Of a DNA stretch of 64,000 nucleotides, positions 1 to 10,108 are shown piece by piece. Source of the DNA: Eunapius fragilis (Eukaryota > Porifera > Demospongiae > Spongillida > Spongillidae). Numbering within the stretch: the stretch's first letter is position 1; each line of letters starts with the position of its first letter. The stretch covers positions 9,461,215 through 9,525,214 of the forward strand of contig OY811979.1 of assembly GCA_963681505.1 (NCBI GenBank), written 5' to 3'. Position numbers and translations under genes: made by a program. The notes below the pieces were generated by a model. It ran no database searches. It was not told where the DNA came from and saw only the letters and a program-made list of their open reading frames with translations.

Positions 1-3000
1 TATTAATGCTTACTGGATACAGACAGTGGCAAATGGAAGGCGTCTTGTGTTGGATAGATTTACCAACAGTGATCTTGGTATCTACATGTGTTCTGACAGT
101 ACAACCAATGAGTCTGTGACTATTAACATCACAAGTGGTGAGTGGTATGTACAGTCCTCACTTGTATGATAGCTTCCCACGGTTTAATTTGACCACTAAT
201 AGCGTTTGAAATAAAATCAATCCAGCACTGTATGTATTTGTATTACCTTTCCCTCCCACACATGCACTTCACTTGCAGCTAACCCAGCCGTCCATGCAGT
301 CAGTGATGATGTCAGTGTTGAGGCAGGCTCCAGTGGACAGCTGAAGGTGTATGTCTCTGGTGTTCCTGACCCCCCAAGTACAAGCATGTCACGGCTCCCT
401 ATCGCTCGCAGTACGTAATCCCTGCATCAACCACAATGTATAGATGAACCGAGCTTATTTCACACACAAAAACATTACATGCCCCCTTTATATACATAGG
501 GGTAACAACACGCCAATTGCACTGCATGAATTGAGTTCAACGACCCTTTGCAACACTTGAACAACGACCTTTGCAACACTTGAATAAGTTCACCATATCG
601 TCACCATGAGCTCAGTGGACTTCAGCCTTCACACTCCACTACCCTTCCCCGGCAACGAATTCCTTCGTTGCTCTCGAAAGCGCATCAGCATTTAGATTCG
701 CTCTCCCTGCTCGATGTTCAACCGTGTATTCGTACGGCTGTAACGCCAAACTCCATCTGCACAGCTTCGGGTTCCCTTCCTTCAGACGCTCCAACCACTC
801 CAGCGATCGATGGTCCGTCTGAATAACAAACTTACGTCCCAGTAAATAGACTCTGAAAGCCGCCACTGCCAACCGTATAGCCAAACATTCTTTCTCGACG
901 GTTGAGTAGCGTTCCTCTCTCGGCAACAACTTTCTGCTGTAGTAGCCAATAGGATGCTCTTCACCATCATCACCGAATTGGCTCAGGACTGCTCCAACTC
1001 CTCGGTCAGATGCGTCCGTCTGGAGCACAAATGTCTTGTCGAAGTCAGGGCTTCTCAATACTGGACCAGAACACAGGCACTGTTTCAATGTCTCGAACGC
1101 CTCGTTACACTGTTGTGACCATTTAACTGTGTTTGGAGCTGACTTCCTGGTCAAGTCTGTCAGAGGGGCTGCTCGACTGGAGTAGTCAGGGATAAACCTT
1201 CTATAGTACCCAGTTAAGCCCAGAAACCCTCGCACCTGACGCTTCGTTTCCGGCAGTGGAAATGTCTTCACCGCTTGTAGTTTAGTCAACTCTGGTTCCA
1301 CGCTCCCGTTACCAACCGTATGTCCAAGGTACACACATTTGCTTGTACCAAATTGACATTTTCCAACTTTTACTGTTAGTCCAGCCTCCTTGATGCGATT
1401 CAGCACCGTTCTCAACTGCGACAAGTGCTCTTGCCATGAATTGCTGAACACCACCAGATCATCTAAGTAGGCTGAAGTAAAACCTTCGCAACCCTTAATC
1501 AACTTGTCCATCAACCTCTGGAATGATGAAGGTGCTCCACTTAACCCAAAAGGTAGCACCTTGAACTGGAACTGGCCATAAGGTGTGGTAAACGCCGTCT
1601 TATGCCGATCCTTTTCCGCAACAGGCAGCTGCCAGTAACCACGAGTCAGATCCAGCGTACTGATGAACCTTGCATTTCCAAGACCATCAATTAGATCATC
1701 GATGCGTGGCATGGGGTAGGCATCTATGTGGGAAACTGCATTAAGCCGACGGTAATCCACGCACATCCTCAGGGAACCGTCTTTCTTTTTCACCATTACA
1801 ATTGGCGATGCCCACTCACTGCTTGTAGTCTCAATGATGTCATTTTCCAGCATATCATCCAACTCAGTTTTCACTAACTCCTTGTATGCTTGAGGTAATC
1901 GGTATGGAGGTCTCCTCACCGGGATTGTCTGTTCAGTGATTATACTATGCTCTGCCATGTTTGTACGTCCTGGCTTATCACTGAAGACGCTGCTGAAGTT
2001 GTTTAGTAGGGCCTGCAGTTCCTTCATCTGCTCTCTGGTTAGTTCTTCTCCAAATTTAGCCCCTTCCTTGCTCTGCTCGTTCCACACTGGAATATCTTCC
2101 TCCAGCTCATCAGCATAGCGATTGTCTTCCACTTCTTCCACTACAGCTCTTACATGGTAACCCTTCAGCATGTTAACATGGAACACGCGTTGACGCTTCC
2201 TCCGGTCATGCATGTCTAGCATATAGTTCAACTTCCCCATTCTGGTTACTATTTGATATGGTCCCTGCCATTGAGCTAGTAGTTTGTTTGTGGACGTAGG
2301 TAATAGCACTAACACCAAATCTCCAGGCTTAAACTCCCGCATTCTAGCCTTGGCATCATACCACCTCTTTTGCCTATCCTGCTGCTTTGTTAGGTTCTCA
2401 TGCACACAGTCTACCATCTGTTTGAGCTTCTCCCTCGTGGAGAGGACATAACTAACTACACTCTCATTTTGGCTTTCATTTCCCTCCCAGGTCTCTCTCA
2501 AAATATCAAGGGGTCCCCGCACATCCCTACCATATAGGAGCTCAAAAGGTGAAAACCCTGTCGACGCCTGGGGTACCTCTCTATATGCAAATAGTAGGTA
2601 TGGGATTAACTTATCCCAATCTTTCCCATCTATTGCCGTGGCCTTTCTCAGCATGCTCTTGAGCGTTTGATTAAATCGCTCCACCAGGCCATCTGTCTGA
2701 GGGTGATACGGACTTGTCCTAATCGGTTTCACATGCAGCAGACGATACAACTCCACTAGGAGTTGCGACATAAAATTACTGCCCTGGTCCGTAAGGATCT
2801 CCCTTGGAATTCCCACCCTAGCAAATAGTTCTACCAGTTTCTCAGCCACATGTTCAGCATCAATGCTTTTTAACGGGATTGCCTCTGGGTAACGCGTGGC
2901 GTAATCACAAACCACGAGCACATATCGATTACCCGCCCGACTCGTAAGCAATGGCCCTACAATATCCATGGCCACCCTGCTGAATGGTTCACTGATCACT

Positions 3001-5750
3001 GGTAATGGCATCAAAGGGGCCTTCCCCGCTCCCTTATGTGATGCTTTTTGACATACTGCACAGGTTCTACAAAACTCCTCCACATCCCCGAACACATTAG
3101 GCCAATAAAACCGGCGCAACACACGCCGACGTGTTTTCTCCTTACCTAAGTGTCCTGCGAGGGGTATCTCATGAGCTAGTTCCAACACAGTCCTCCGCAA
3201 CTGCTTGGGTAGAACCAACTGCTCAATCTCAAACTCTTTCCGACCATAGGGCGCCCATCTCCTGCATAGGAGCCCGTCTCTCTTGAAATATTCGGAACCC
3301 TCACCCTTCCGAGCTTCATCTGCGACCATCTGTCTGATGTTAGCCAGGGTGGAATCGTGTTCCTGTAACCGTTGTAGTTCGTCAGCCGAAATGTCCAAAA
3401 TGCCCTTCGACTTGGCAACGACCGGGTCTTCCCGTTTTGGAACTTCGGAACTCAACGTAGGAGAACCATTGCTGCTCTCCTCTATCGAGCGCGGTCGTGC
3501 TCCCGCTGCCCGTTCTTTCTCCTTTCGGAGAATTTCTTCCTCTAGTTGCTGCCGCGCCCTTGCCCTCGTCATCACGATCAGGACGTCTTGGGGACACGTC
3601 TCCTCTGGGTGCCGACCTAGCAACTGGAACAATTCAGGGACGTCTGTCCCTAACAACACCGGAACCGTTGGGTTCTCTGCAACTGCCGCTTCCACGATGA
3701 ACTTCAGATCCCTCACGCCTATTTCCACTTTGGCCAAAGGATAGAAATTAATATCACCGTGAGCACAACGTACCGATACTCCCTTGCCCTCCAAGTAGTT
3801 CTCCAGAGGAACCAATCGGTTGGAGACCATCGTCCTGGAGCATCCGGTATCTAGAAGGATCCTGGTTTTTTGTCCTTCCACCGTTCCTGACTGACAAATA
3901 CTGTTCTGTCTTCCTCCGGATCCCTTACTCCGTTTCTCGGAATCCTCTCGCCAAAGTAGTGCCCTGCGTTCTGGACAATTACGAGAAATGTGACCAACTT
4001 TCCTACATTGGAAGCATCTTGGTCCCTCGCTCTCTTCCTCCCTTGGCTTCTTCCGGCATACACTTTCAGTATGTCCTGTACGTCCGCAATACGTACAACT
4101 GTTTATCTTCCTTCCCGCACCATCTGTCTTGGGACTTTTCTCGGCTACTGGCGGTTCCTTCCGTCGGATTTGCTCGTACTCATCGACTAACTCTCCGGCT
4201 TCTACACAGGTCTTCGGCTTCTTTTCATGTACCCATAGCCGCTTTTCTAAGGGTAGAGTGTTCAGAAACTGCTCCAACCCAACCAACTGCTGGATCTCCT
4301 CTATCGTCTGGTGTTCCTTCATCCACTTCTTTAACAAATCCATCAACCTGGTAGCCGTCTCACTGTTCGTTTCACCTTCCCGTCGTATCAAACTTCGGAA
4401 CCTCACTCGATATGCTTCCGCGTTGATTCCGTAACGCGCCAAGATCGCCGCCTTAATTGCTTCATAGTCATTTGAGCTTGAAGTAGGAAGCGCCGCAAAT
4501 GCCAGTTGCGCCTTCCCTGTCAACTGAGGAGCGAGGAAATGTGCCCAGCGATTCTCATCAATGCCGTGAGCCGTCATTATGCGCTCGAATGTGACGAGAT
4601 ATGCTTCCACGTCGTCTTCCGCTCCAAGAGGTACCAGTTTCACGCTCAAATTTGCTGGTTTTGTGGAATCTGCCTTCCGTGTCTCTGCTAATTTGGCAAT
4701 TAAGCCGAGGTACGCTCTGGTCTCATCGTGACGCTCGCGATCTTTACCTTGTTGCACATGCTCTTCTTCGCGCCATTTCCTTTGCTCGTCGAATTCCCGT
4801 TCCCGCTGGACTCGATCCGCCGCCAACTGTTGAAGCAACCTCTGTACCTCCTCCATTGCACCACTGGACGTTGCGGTTGTTCTAACGATAGGTGTCTCGC
4901 TCTCAATATCTCTGTATACCCTTCCGGATCGCAATGTCATGCGACGATTAAACGCGCGGACTTGCTAGACAACAAACTAGCGATCAAATCCCACCGCTGC
5001 CACCATATGTCACGGCTCCCTATCGCTCGCAGTACGTAATCCCTGCATCAACCACAATGTATAGATGAACCGAGCTTATTTCACACACAAAAACATTACA
5101 TGCCCCCTTTATATACATAGGGGTAACAACACGCCAATTGCACTGCATGAATTGAGTTCAACGACCCTTTGCAACACTTGAACAACGACCTTTGCAACAC
5201 TTGAATAAGTTCACCATATCGTCACCATGAGCTCAGTGGACTTCAGCCTTCACAAAGCATCACATGGTTCAAGTTGGGCCCAGGAGGGAACAGGACAGAA
5301 CTAAAGGAGCCAATGGTGAACTTCTCCAGTGACCATCGAACACTTGTACTCAGTGGTGCTCAGGACAGTGATGGAGGAACCTACATATGCATCGTGACTC
5401 AGAACTCTATCCCATCATATCCATCTGCTGGTGTTACTATGCGGCTAGCTGTCACAAGAAAGAAGGGTAAGTTATTAAAAGATATCAAAACTCCCTATTT
5501 GAATGATTGCTATTTCATTATGCTTCCAGCCATATCAGCCAACATCACTGTTAGTTGCTCTCCTACTGTGCAACCTGCTCCCAACATCACCTGGTGTACC
5601 CCTCGCCTTTTCCAAACTTCTCCATTGCCTGTGATTGTAGGTACTGCCGCAGGGGGTGGAGCCACCCTGGTGCTGGTTACTGTAGCACTCTGCGTGTACA
5701 TCATATGCTGCAGCAAACCTCGCAAGGGGGCAACCCCACATGTATGCTGA
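1..5750 (+). CDS. Ig-domain type I membrane receptor, 3' exons (one exon split by an LTR element)
   Basis: Three exons are readable. Exon 1-137 ends an Ig domain (LGIYMC) at donor GTGAGT. The next exon starts at 279 after TTGCAG, runs to 386, is interrupted by the LTR element, and resumes at 5260-5466 in the same reading frame, ending at GTAAGT. It encodes a second Ig domain (ITWFK, then DGGTYIC). The last exon, 5530-5750, encodes a short Asn-rich stalk, a hydrophobic membrane segment (VIVGTAAGGG through CVYIICC) and a short basic tail ending in PHVC and stop. All junctions are phase 1, as is usual for Ig modules. The protein is probably a cell-surface recognition or adhesion receptor; the tail shows no kinase or ITIM-like motif. 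The 5' part lies outside the window. The insertion should disable this allele unless the element is spliced out. Confidence 0.78.
387..633 (-). repeat. LTR (3' LTR of the - strand element)
   Basis: 247 bp with TG...CA ends, matching 5008-5254 base for base as far as I can compare. Contains an internal direct repeat of about 20 bp built on CCTTTGCAACACTTGAA. Confidence 0.93.
639..4940 (-). CDS. Gag-Pol polyprotein of the Gmr1-like element (1433 aa)
   Basis: ATG at 4940; the stop lies inside the polypurine tract beside the 3' LTR. Approximate residues: coiled N-terminus 28-75; capsid region 100-262, whose end (LEQFLNTLP, KTCVEAGELV) resembles a SCAN domain; two CCHC knuckles 282-322; aspartic protease with LLDTGCS near 363; integrase zinc-binding HHCC 588-635; DDE core 650-770; GPY motif (QGPYQIV) near 893; reverse transcriptase 1005-1180 with YLDDL; RNase H 1300-1425 ending NADALSR. 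The protein would assemble particles and copy and integrate the element. Gag and Pol share one frame, so no frameshift is needed to join them. The SCAN resemblance fits the published derivation of the vertebrate SCAN domain from Gmr1-like capsids. Confidence 0.93.
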   Translation of the reverse strand: MTLRSGRVYRDIESETPIVRTTATSSGAMEEVQRLLQQLAADRVQREREFDEQRKWREEEHVQQGKDRERHDETRAYLGLIAKLAETRKADSTKPANLSVKLVPLGAEDDVEAYLVTFERIMTAHGIDENRWAHFLAPQLTGKAQLAFAALPTSSSNDYEAIKAAILARYGINAEAYRVRFRSLIRREGETNSETATRLMDLLKKWMKEHQTIEEIQQLVGLEQFLNTLPLEKRLWVHEKKPKTCVEAGELVDEYEQIRRKEPPVAEKSPKTDGAGRKINSCTYCGRTGHTESVCRKKPREEESEGPRCFQCRKVGHISRNCPERRALLWREDSEKRSKGSGGRQNSICQSGTVEGQKTRILLDTGCSRTMVSNRLVPLENYLEGKGVSVRCAHGDINFYPLAKVEIGVRDLKFIVEAAVAENPTVPVLLGTDVPELFQLLGRHPEETCPQDVLIVMTRARARQQLEEEILRKEKERAAGARPRSIEESSNGSPTLSSEVPKREDPVVAKSKGILDISADELQRLQEHDSTLANIRQMVADEARKGEGSEYFKRDGLLCRRWAPYGRKEFEIEQLVLPKQLRRTVLELAHEIPLAGHLGKEKTRRRVLRRFYWPNVFGDVEEFCRTCAVCQKASHKGAGKAPLMPLPVISEPFSRVAMDIVGPLLTSRAGNRYVLVVCDYATRYPEAIPLKSIDAEHVAEKLVELFARVGIPREILTDQGSNFMSQLLVELYRLLHVKPIRTSPYHPQTDGLVERFNQTLKSMLRKATAIDGKDWDKLIPYLLFAYREVPQASTGFSPFELLYGRDVRGPLDILRETWEGNESQNESVVSYVLSTREKLKQMVDCVHENLTKQQDRQKRWYDAKARMREFKPGDLVLVLLPTSTNKLLAQWQGPYQIVTRMGKLNYMLDMHDRRKRQRVFHVNMLKGYHVRAVVEEVEDNRYADELEEDIPVWNEQSKEGAKFGEELTREQMKELQALLNNFSSVFSDKPGRTNMAEHSIITEQTIPVRRPPYRLPQAYKELVKTELDDMLENDIIETTSSEWASPIVMVKKKDGSLRMCVDYRRLNAVSHIDAYPMPRIDDLIDGLGNARFISTLDLTRGYWQLPVAEKDRHKTAFTTPYGQFQFKVLPFGLSGAPSSFQRLMDKLIKGCEGFTSAYLDDLVVFSNSWQEHLSQLRTVLNRIKEAGLTVKVGKCQFGTSKCVYLGHTVGNGSVEPELTKLQAVKTFPLPETKRQVRGFLGLTGYYRRFIPDYSSRAAPLTDLTRKSAPNTVKWSQQCNEAFETLKQCLCSGPVLRSPDFDKTFVLQTDASDRGVGAVLSQFGDDGEEHPIGYYSRKLLPREERYSTVEKECLAIRLAVAAFRVYLLGRKFVIQTDHRSLEWLERLKEGNPKLCRWSLALQPYEYTVEHRAGRANLNADALSRATKEFVAGEG
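5008..5254 (-). repeat. LTR (5' LTR of the - strand element)
   Basis: 247 bp, apparently identical to 387-633 and followed by the AAGCA target duplication. On the - strand it would carry the promoter and start of transcription. Confidence 0.93.
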
Positions 5751-5946
5751 GGGGAGCGGCCATTGTTGAACCCTTACTTTGATTATTCACGTGATTTATT
5801 ACTGCTATTCATTAAATTTCGTATGGATGCCGTAGCACGCGAAGGCATTTTGAGACTTCACCTCAACATTTGCAGAGGAAAATGCATGTCATAATAAATT
5901 TTATACATTTAAAAAAAAGAAACTCTCACCTCAAAACTCGAAATTC

Positions 5947-6210
5947 ACAAGATATAAAAAACATTCTCTCTGAGAGTTGGTGGTATATAGGATTTGAGGT
6001 CTATGGTGATCTGAAAAGGAATGGATCAACGATGATACGATTTTTATAGTCCTACATTTAGCATTTTTGTAGTTACGTTACTAAATATAATACTATTTTT
6101 ATAAATTCGTCTCTTTATTGTTCCTTTGTTCCCTTCCTTTTTACACCAACAATAGCCTGCAAATCCTATATACCACCAACTTTCCAGAGAGAATGTTGTT
6201 GTTAACTTGT
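5947..6210. mobile_element. Palindromic MITE, copy 1
   Basis: Starts ACAAGATATAAAAAACATTC and ends with a diverged mirror ending in AACTTGT. The arms carry the family block GGTGGTATATAGGATTTG and its complement (AAATCCTATATACCACC at 6161-6177). The centre has the family motif TCCTACATTTAGC. About 264 bp; the arms have diverged. Confidence 0.75.
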
Positions 6211-6239
6211 CAATAGCAGAGGTTGAGATTCATAGAAGA

Positions 6240-6558
6240 CTAGCCCCCTCATGTATCATTGGCTAGCCACCTCATGTATCATTGACTAGCCCCCTCATGT
6301 ATCATTGGCTAGCCCCCTCATATCATTGGCTAGCACCCTCATGTATCATTGGCTAGCCCCTTCATGTATCAATGTATTAATGGATAGCCCCCTCATGAAA
6401 CATTGGCTAGCCCCCTCATGTATCATTGGTTAGCCCACTCATGTATCATTGGCCTGCCCCCTCATGTGTCATTGGCTAGTCCCCTCATGTATCATTGGCT
6501 AGCCCCCCGTGTATCATTGGCTAGTCCCTTCATGTATCATTGGTTAGCACCCTCATGA
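6240..6558. repeat. 23-bp minisatellite, about 14 units
   Basis: Direct tandem units of the type CTAGCCCCCTCATGTATCAT plus TGG, with scattered substitutions and one short unit. No spacer of constant length separates distinct repeats, so it is a minisatellite rather than a CRISPR. Confidence 0.9.
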
Positions 6559-7079
6559 CAAAAAGCTTCAGCAATAGAAGTGACATTGCTGGCTTTGTGT
6601 GGTCATCAAGTAGCTCCAAGGCTCTGCAGACTTCATGTGATGCATGCATGTAGATTTGTGGTGTGCTTGGCAATTGTATTTGGTGATGTATGATCTGCGC
6701 ATATGAATGTGGATAGATAAAGAAGGTTCTGGTATGGAACTTATGGTTATGATACATAAAATGGTAGCTTATCACATAAAGTTTTGTCCTTAGTGATCTT
6801 CACAAAAACAAAAGATTTCTGGCATCTGTGTGTTTAGCTGACAAGATTTGCTTTAGTACACATAAAGACAGCTGCAACCTACTTACTGCTTCAGCAACAC
6901 ATTAATACTAGAAGATATTTGATAGTGAAGTCAATACCTCATGCACTGTTTCTTGATGTCCCTGTTTGGCCTACTGATTGCAGAGTCACTGAATAAAGTG
7001 AATATCTTTTTTGCAAAAAAAAAAGAACTCCTTTCATTACCTTCCCCCTCTAGATTGGTATACCTGACACACATTCAGG
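6559..7079. other. Stretch without a recognised gene
   Basis: No domain or convincing splice pattern seen. Short frames here, including one on the - strand at 6530-6775, look random. Confidence 0.5.
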
Positions 7080-7755
7080 ACATTTCAGCGCAACTTCATG
7101 GGAAGACCATTTTGGACACTGTCTGCCACAGGTTGGAATTCGTTTTTGTCTACATCGACGACATCTTCATCGCCAGCAATGGTGCCAAGACTCACATGGA
7201 CCTATATTATTATAGAGAAATGGTGTAGTATGAACTGTTGAAAATAGGAGATAGATATAGCGATTCAAACAGGATTATCGCGGAAAAACAATCTCCTTAA
7301 TGTACACCAATAAATGATTAAATGGTGAATTGTACTGTGTTTTCACAGGACCACCTCTGCCAGCTGTTCCAACGATTTCAGAAATATGGTTTAGTTATCA
7401 ACACTTCTAAATGTCAATTTGGTCGGGATTCAATTGATTTTCTATGACACCATATCATTCCAACCTGGATTGTACCATTGCCTGACAAGGTAAAGGTCAT
7501 CAGCCAATACCCTCAACCAACCACAGTGAAGGTTGTACAGGAATTCGTAGGTATGATCAATTTTTACCACCGTTTCATCCCAGGTGCTGCACGGATGATG
7601 TCACCACTCTACACAGCACTAGCAGGCAATTCGAAGACCTTGATTTGGAGTGACGCAATATCAAAAGCATTTGATGCTACCAAGAAGGCATTGGCGGAGG
7701 CGACACTACTTTCCCACCCGCACCATGGAGCATCGCTGTCAATCACCACAGATAG
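7080..7755 (+). mobile_element. Ty3/gypsy pol fossil
   Basis: Reverse transcriptase remnants (YIDDIFIASNG at about 7152-7184) are followed by the region after the active site and the RT-RNase H connection (EFVGMINFYHRFIP, then IWSDAISKAF). This is a broken partial copy with several breaks and no LTRs seen. It belongs to a different lineage from the young element at 387-5254, judging by the motifs. Confidence 0.8.
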
Positions 7756-8187
7756 GTACTTGGATTTTTTTTTCAAATTGATATTTTTGCAACAATTCGC
7801 ATGGTTCTAAAAAGAGTAAATAATGAGCATTCCAACGGTATATTACTTATCATATCATCTTTTTTCATTCGGTCAGTACGGCAGCATAAAGCGGTACTTT
7901 TGAATGTATGGAATTGAATGACCGCGCTAAAAACAACTGTGCCGATTTAACTTATATTCGCTACACTGATCGTAATAAACATGCTACTGCAGCCAAATAT
8001 ATAAGGAGTAACTGCCACACATACCTGCATATAAAAATAGTTTTTAGAAGGTACTACAGCAGATATTATGCATAAAATCATGCCAAATATGCAGCCTGCT
8101 CATGATAGCGATATAGAAATATATAGCCCAAGGTGTATATATCATGTTCTCGGAAACAAAATTTTACCATTCAATGAAAAAGGCATT
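7756..8187. other. Stretch without a recognised gene
   Basis: AT-rich sequence with no homology I recognise. It lies between the gypsy fossil and a decayed - strand coding region. Confidence 0.45.
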
Positions 8188-9124
8188 TCACATGTCAGGA
8201 AAATCAACAAAAATCATATCTCCAGTAATATAGTCAGTAAGCAGCTGTAATATGCATATTTTTTCATCTTTCCCTTCTTCCTCGATGTCTTCCTGTATCC
8301 AGTAACAGATGGTGGCTTTTGGAACTTTGCCAGTACTTTTCACTGAAATAATGTGTCCATGATACAGAATATTTTGTTTTTGCTCAGTAAACCGTAAATG
8401 TTCAATGTAAAGGCCATTAAGTATAGATATAACATTTTTAACAGGTTCTGTTTGTTCAATGCTAAGTTCTGGGAGAACTTCAGACAACTCAGCATTGTTG
8501 GTAAGTACTAAATTCAGCTTTTTTTCCAGCCTCCTGTAACTTGAATCTTTTTCTTGCCTTTTTTCTATAACAAGTTGAGCTTGGATTTTGGCAATATTAT
8601 CTTCACGTTTTTAAAGCTGTGCACTCATTGTTTTTGCTTCTGCTATGCTAAACTGTATTATTTTTTCCTGTTCATCTGAAGGTTTAGCTACTAACCATGT
8701 CAACGTGTCATTCTTTCTACATTTAACTTTTCCATCTACATGGCCTATAGTACAATTTCTAATAGTTGTAAAGTAACAGCTACATCCTCAGCTGTGTCAA
8801 TAGACACTATAAACTGCTCATTGAGAAACACCTCTACTTCAGTCCAACACCTTGTAAGAATTTTTTTTAATTTGACATTATATTAATAATATGACGTATT
8901 GCCCAACGCAACACATCAGGTGTAGTGGTGACATTGCTTCCAGCAGAGTGCTCAAGAATTGATGCAAAAACACTTCTAGTATTTTCTAAACGTTGAGATG
9001 CTATATTGGTGTGGATGTAAAACACTAGCCCCTTTCGTATCATGGGTTCTTGCAGTTCATTACGTTCATGGATGTCATTTTTAAAATGGTCCACAAAACT
9101 CTTCAAATCACCAACAGTCTTCAT
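8188..9124 (-). pseudogene. Decayed coding region of unknown family
   Basis: On the - strand a segment from 9124 to 8867 (starting MKTVGDLKSFVDHFKND) is followed, with frame changes and stops, by a lysine/glutamate-rich coiled-coil-like stretch and then a 99-residue open segment (ending GDMIFVDFPDM at 8188). The pieces read as one diverged protein. No catalytic motif is visible and I do not recognise the family. The damage and the surrounding transposon fossils suggest a dead gene, possibly transposon-borne. Confidence 0.35.
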
Positions 9125-9159
9125 TATCCATGCAACTACTCACAGAACTGTTGAATTAG

Positions 9160-10108
9160 CTGCATTAGAAAACATTCAATTTAACTCTCTTCTATCCCAG
9201 AGCTCTGTGGCTGACAAGGCTCGTCTCCTGTCTATCTCCTCTCCCCATGCCTCTGCTTGGCTCTCTGTAGTACCATCTCCAGGCCTGGGTCTAAGCTTAG
9301 ACCCCAACGAGCACCAAATGGCCATGCATCAAGTGGTGGCTGGGGCTAAACACCTCACCTGGCTCACCTCCCTGTGCGTTGTGTCCAGAACATCCCTTGG
9401 ATCCCCTAGGTCACCATGCAATAACATGTAAGAGAGGTGGTGATGCTGTATCCAGGCACAACAAGCTCAGGGATGTAGTGCTTCAAACCTGCCATCATGC
9501 CTGCATCAGCGCCAAGGCAGAGGCCGGTAGTGGACTAGGACATGAGTTTCGGAACACACGCCCTGCTGACATCCTAGCTTCCAATTGGCTCTGTGGCAAG
9601 CCTGCTGCCTTTGACCTTACCATGGTGTCTCCGCTTAAACCTACTCTTATCTCTGAAGCGGGTCGCACATCAGGGTCAGCAGTGGTTGCTGCTGAGCTAA
9701 GGAAGCACTCTGCCAATGATGCCAAGTGTTCCGAGCTAGGGTGGACATGTATTCCCCTTGTGGCCGAGTCATATGGAGCCTGGGGCAACGAAGCGATGCA
9801 AGCTTTTTCACGGCTTGCATCATACCTTGCCACAAGGACCAACTCCCCCAAGTCCAAGGTTGTCTGCTGCTTGTATGGCCGCCTTAATTTGACTCTTGTG
9901 CGAGCCAATGCCCGAGCCCTCCTCTTAAGATCTGATGTGGCTGTTCCCTTCAGGAGGGGGATAGTTCCTCATTGTCACTTTCATAGCCAGTGTGTCTCAG
10001 TATGTCTGGATATGTATGTATGTATTAATAATAGCATTTGCATTTATTCTGATTAGTGTATTCTGCTGCATCTTGTATTCCTGTTCATGTTTTCTCCATA
10101 CTATTATA
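9160..10108 (+). mobile_element. Non-LTR retrotransposon 3' end with REL endonuclease domain
   Basis: The fragment reads SPHASAWLSVVPS, then after a frame change CPEHPLDPLGHHAITC, SRHNKLRD, RPADILASNW, GKPAAFDLTMVSPL and YGRLNLTLVRANARA. The C-x2-C/H knuckle, RHN, RPADI and AFDxTxxSPL match the restriction-enzyme-like endonuclease at the C-terminus of R2/CRE-type LINEs (zinc knuckle plus PD-(D/E)xK core). The reverse transcriptase is absent, consistent with 5' truncation. Stop near 10056, then an AT-rich tail reaching the neighbouring Helitron derivative at 10109. Related pieces occur at 26012-26110 and 50705-53700. Confidence 0.7.

Larger units (their letters stand above)
387..5254 (-). mobile_element. 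Gmr1-like Ty3/gypsy LTR retrotransposon, complete-looking and young
   Basis: Two 247-bp LTRs (387-633 and 5008-5254) look identical by eye, start TGTCACGG and end CTTCACA on the + strand, and are flanked by a 5-bp target duplication AAGCA (382-386, 5255-5259). Reading on the - strand, a primer-binding-like segment starting TGGTGGCAGCGG lies 2 nt inside the 5' LTR, and a purine-rich tract ending GGTAGTGGAG abuts the 3' LTR. One long gag-pol frame fills the interior. Domain order is capsid, zinc knuckles, protease, integrase, reverse transcriptase, RNase H; having integrase ahead of RT is the hallmark of the Gmr1 group. Identical LTRs imply recent insertion. It looks whole; no break was seen. 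Confidence 0.93.

Noticed and set aside
782-4906. Many open frames overlapping the Gag-Pol frame on both strands
   Set aside because: They have no domains and are shadows of the 1433-aa coding frame.
6240-6558. CRISPR-like array
   Set aside because: Units are contiguous 23-mers with no unique spacers, and the genome is animal.
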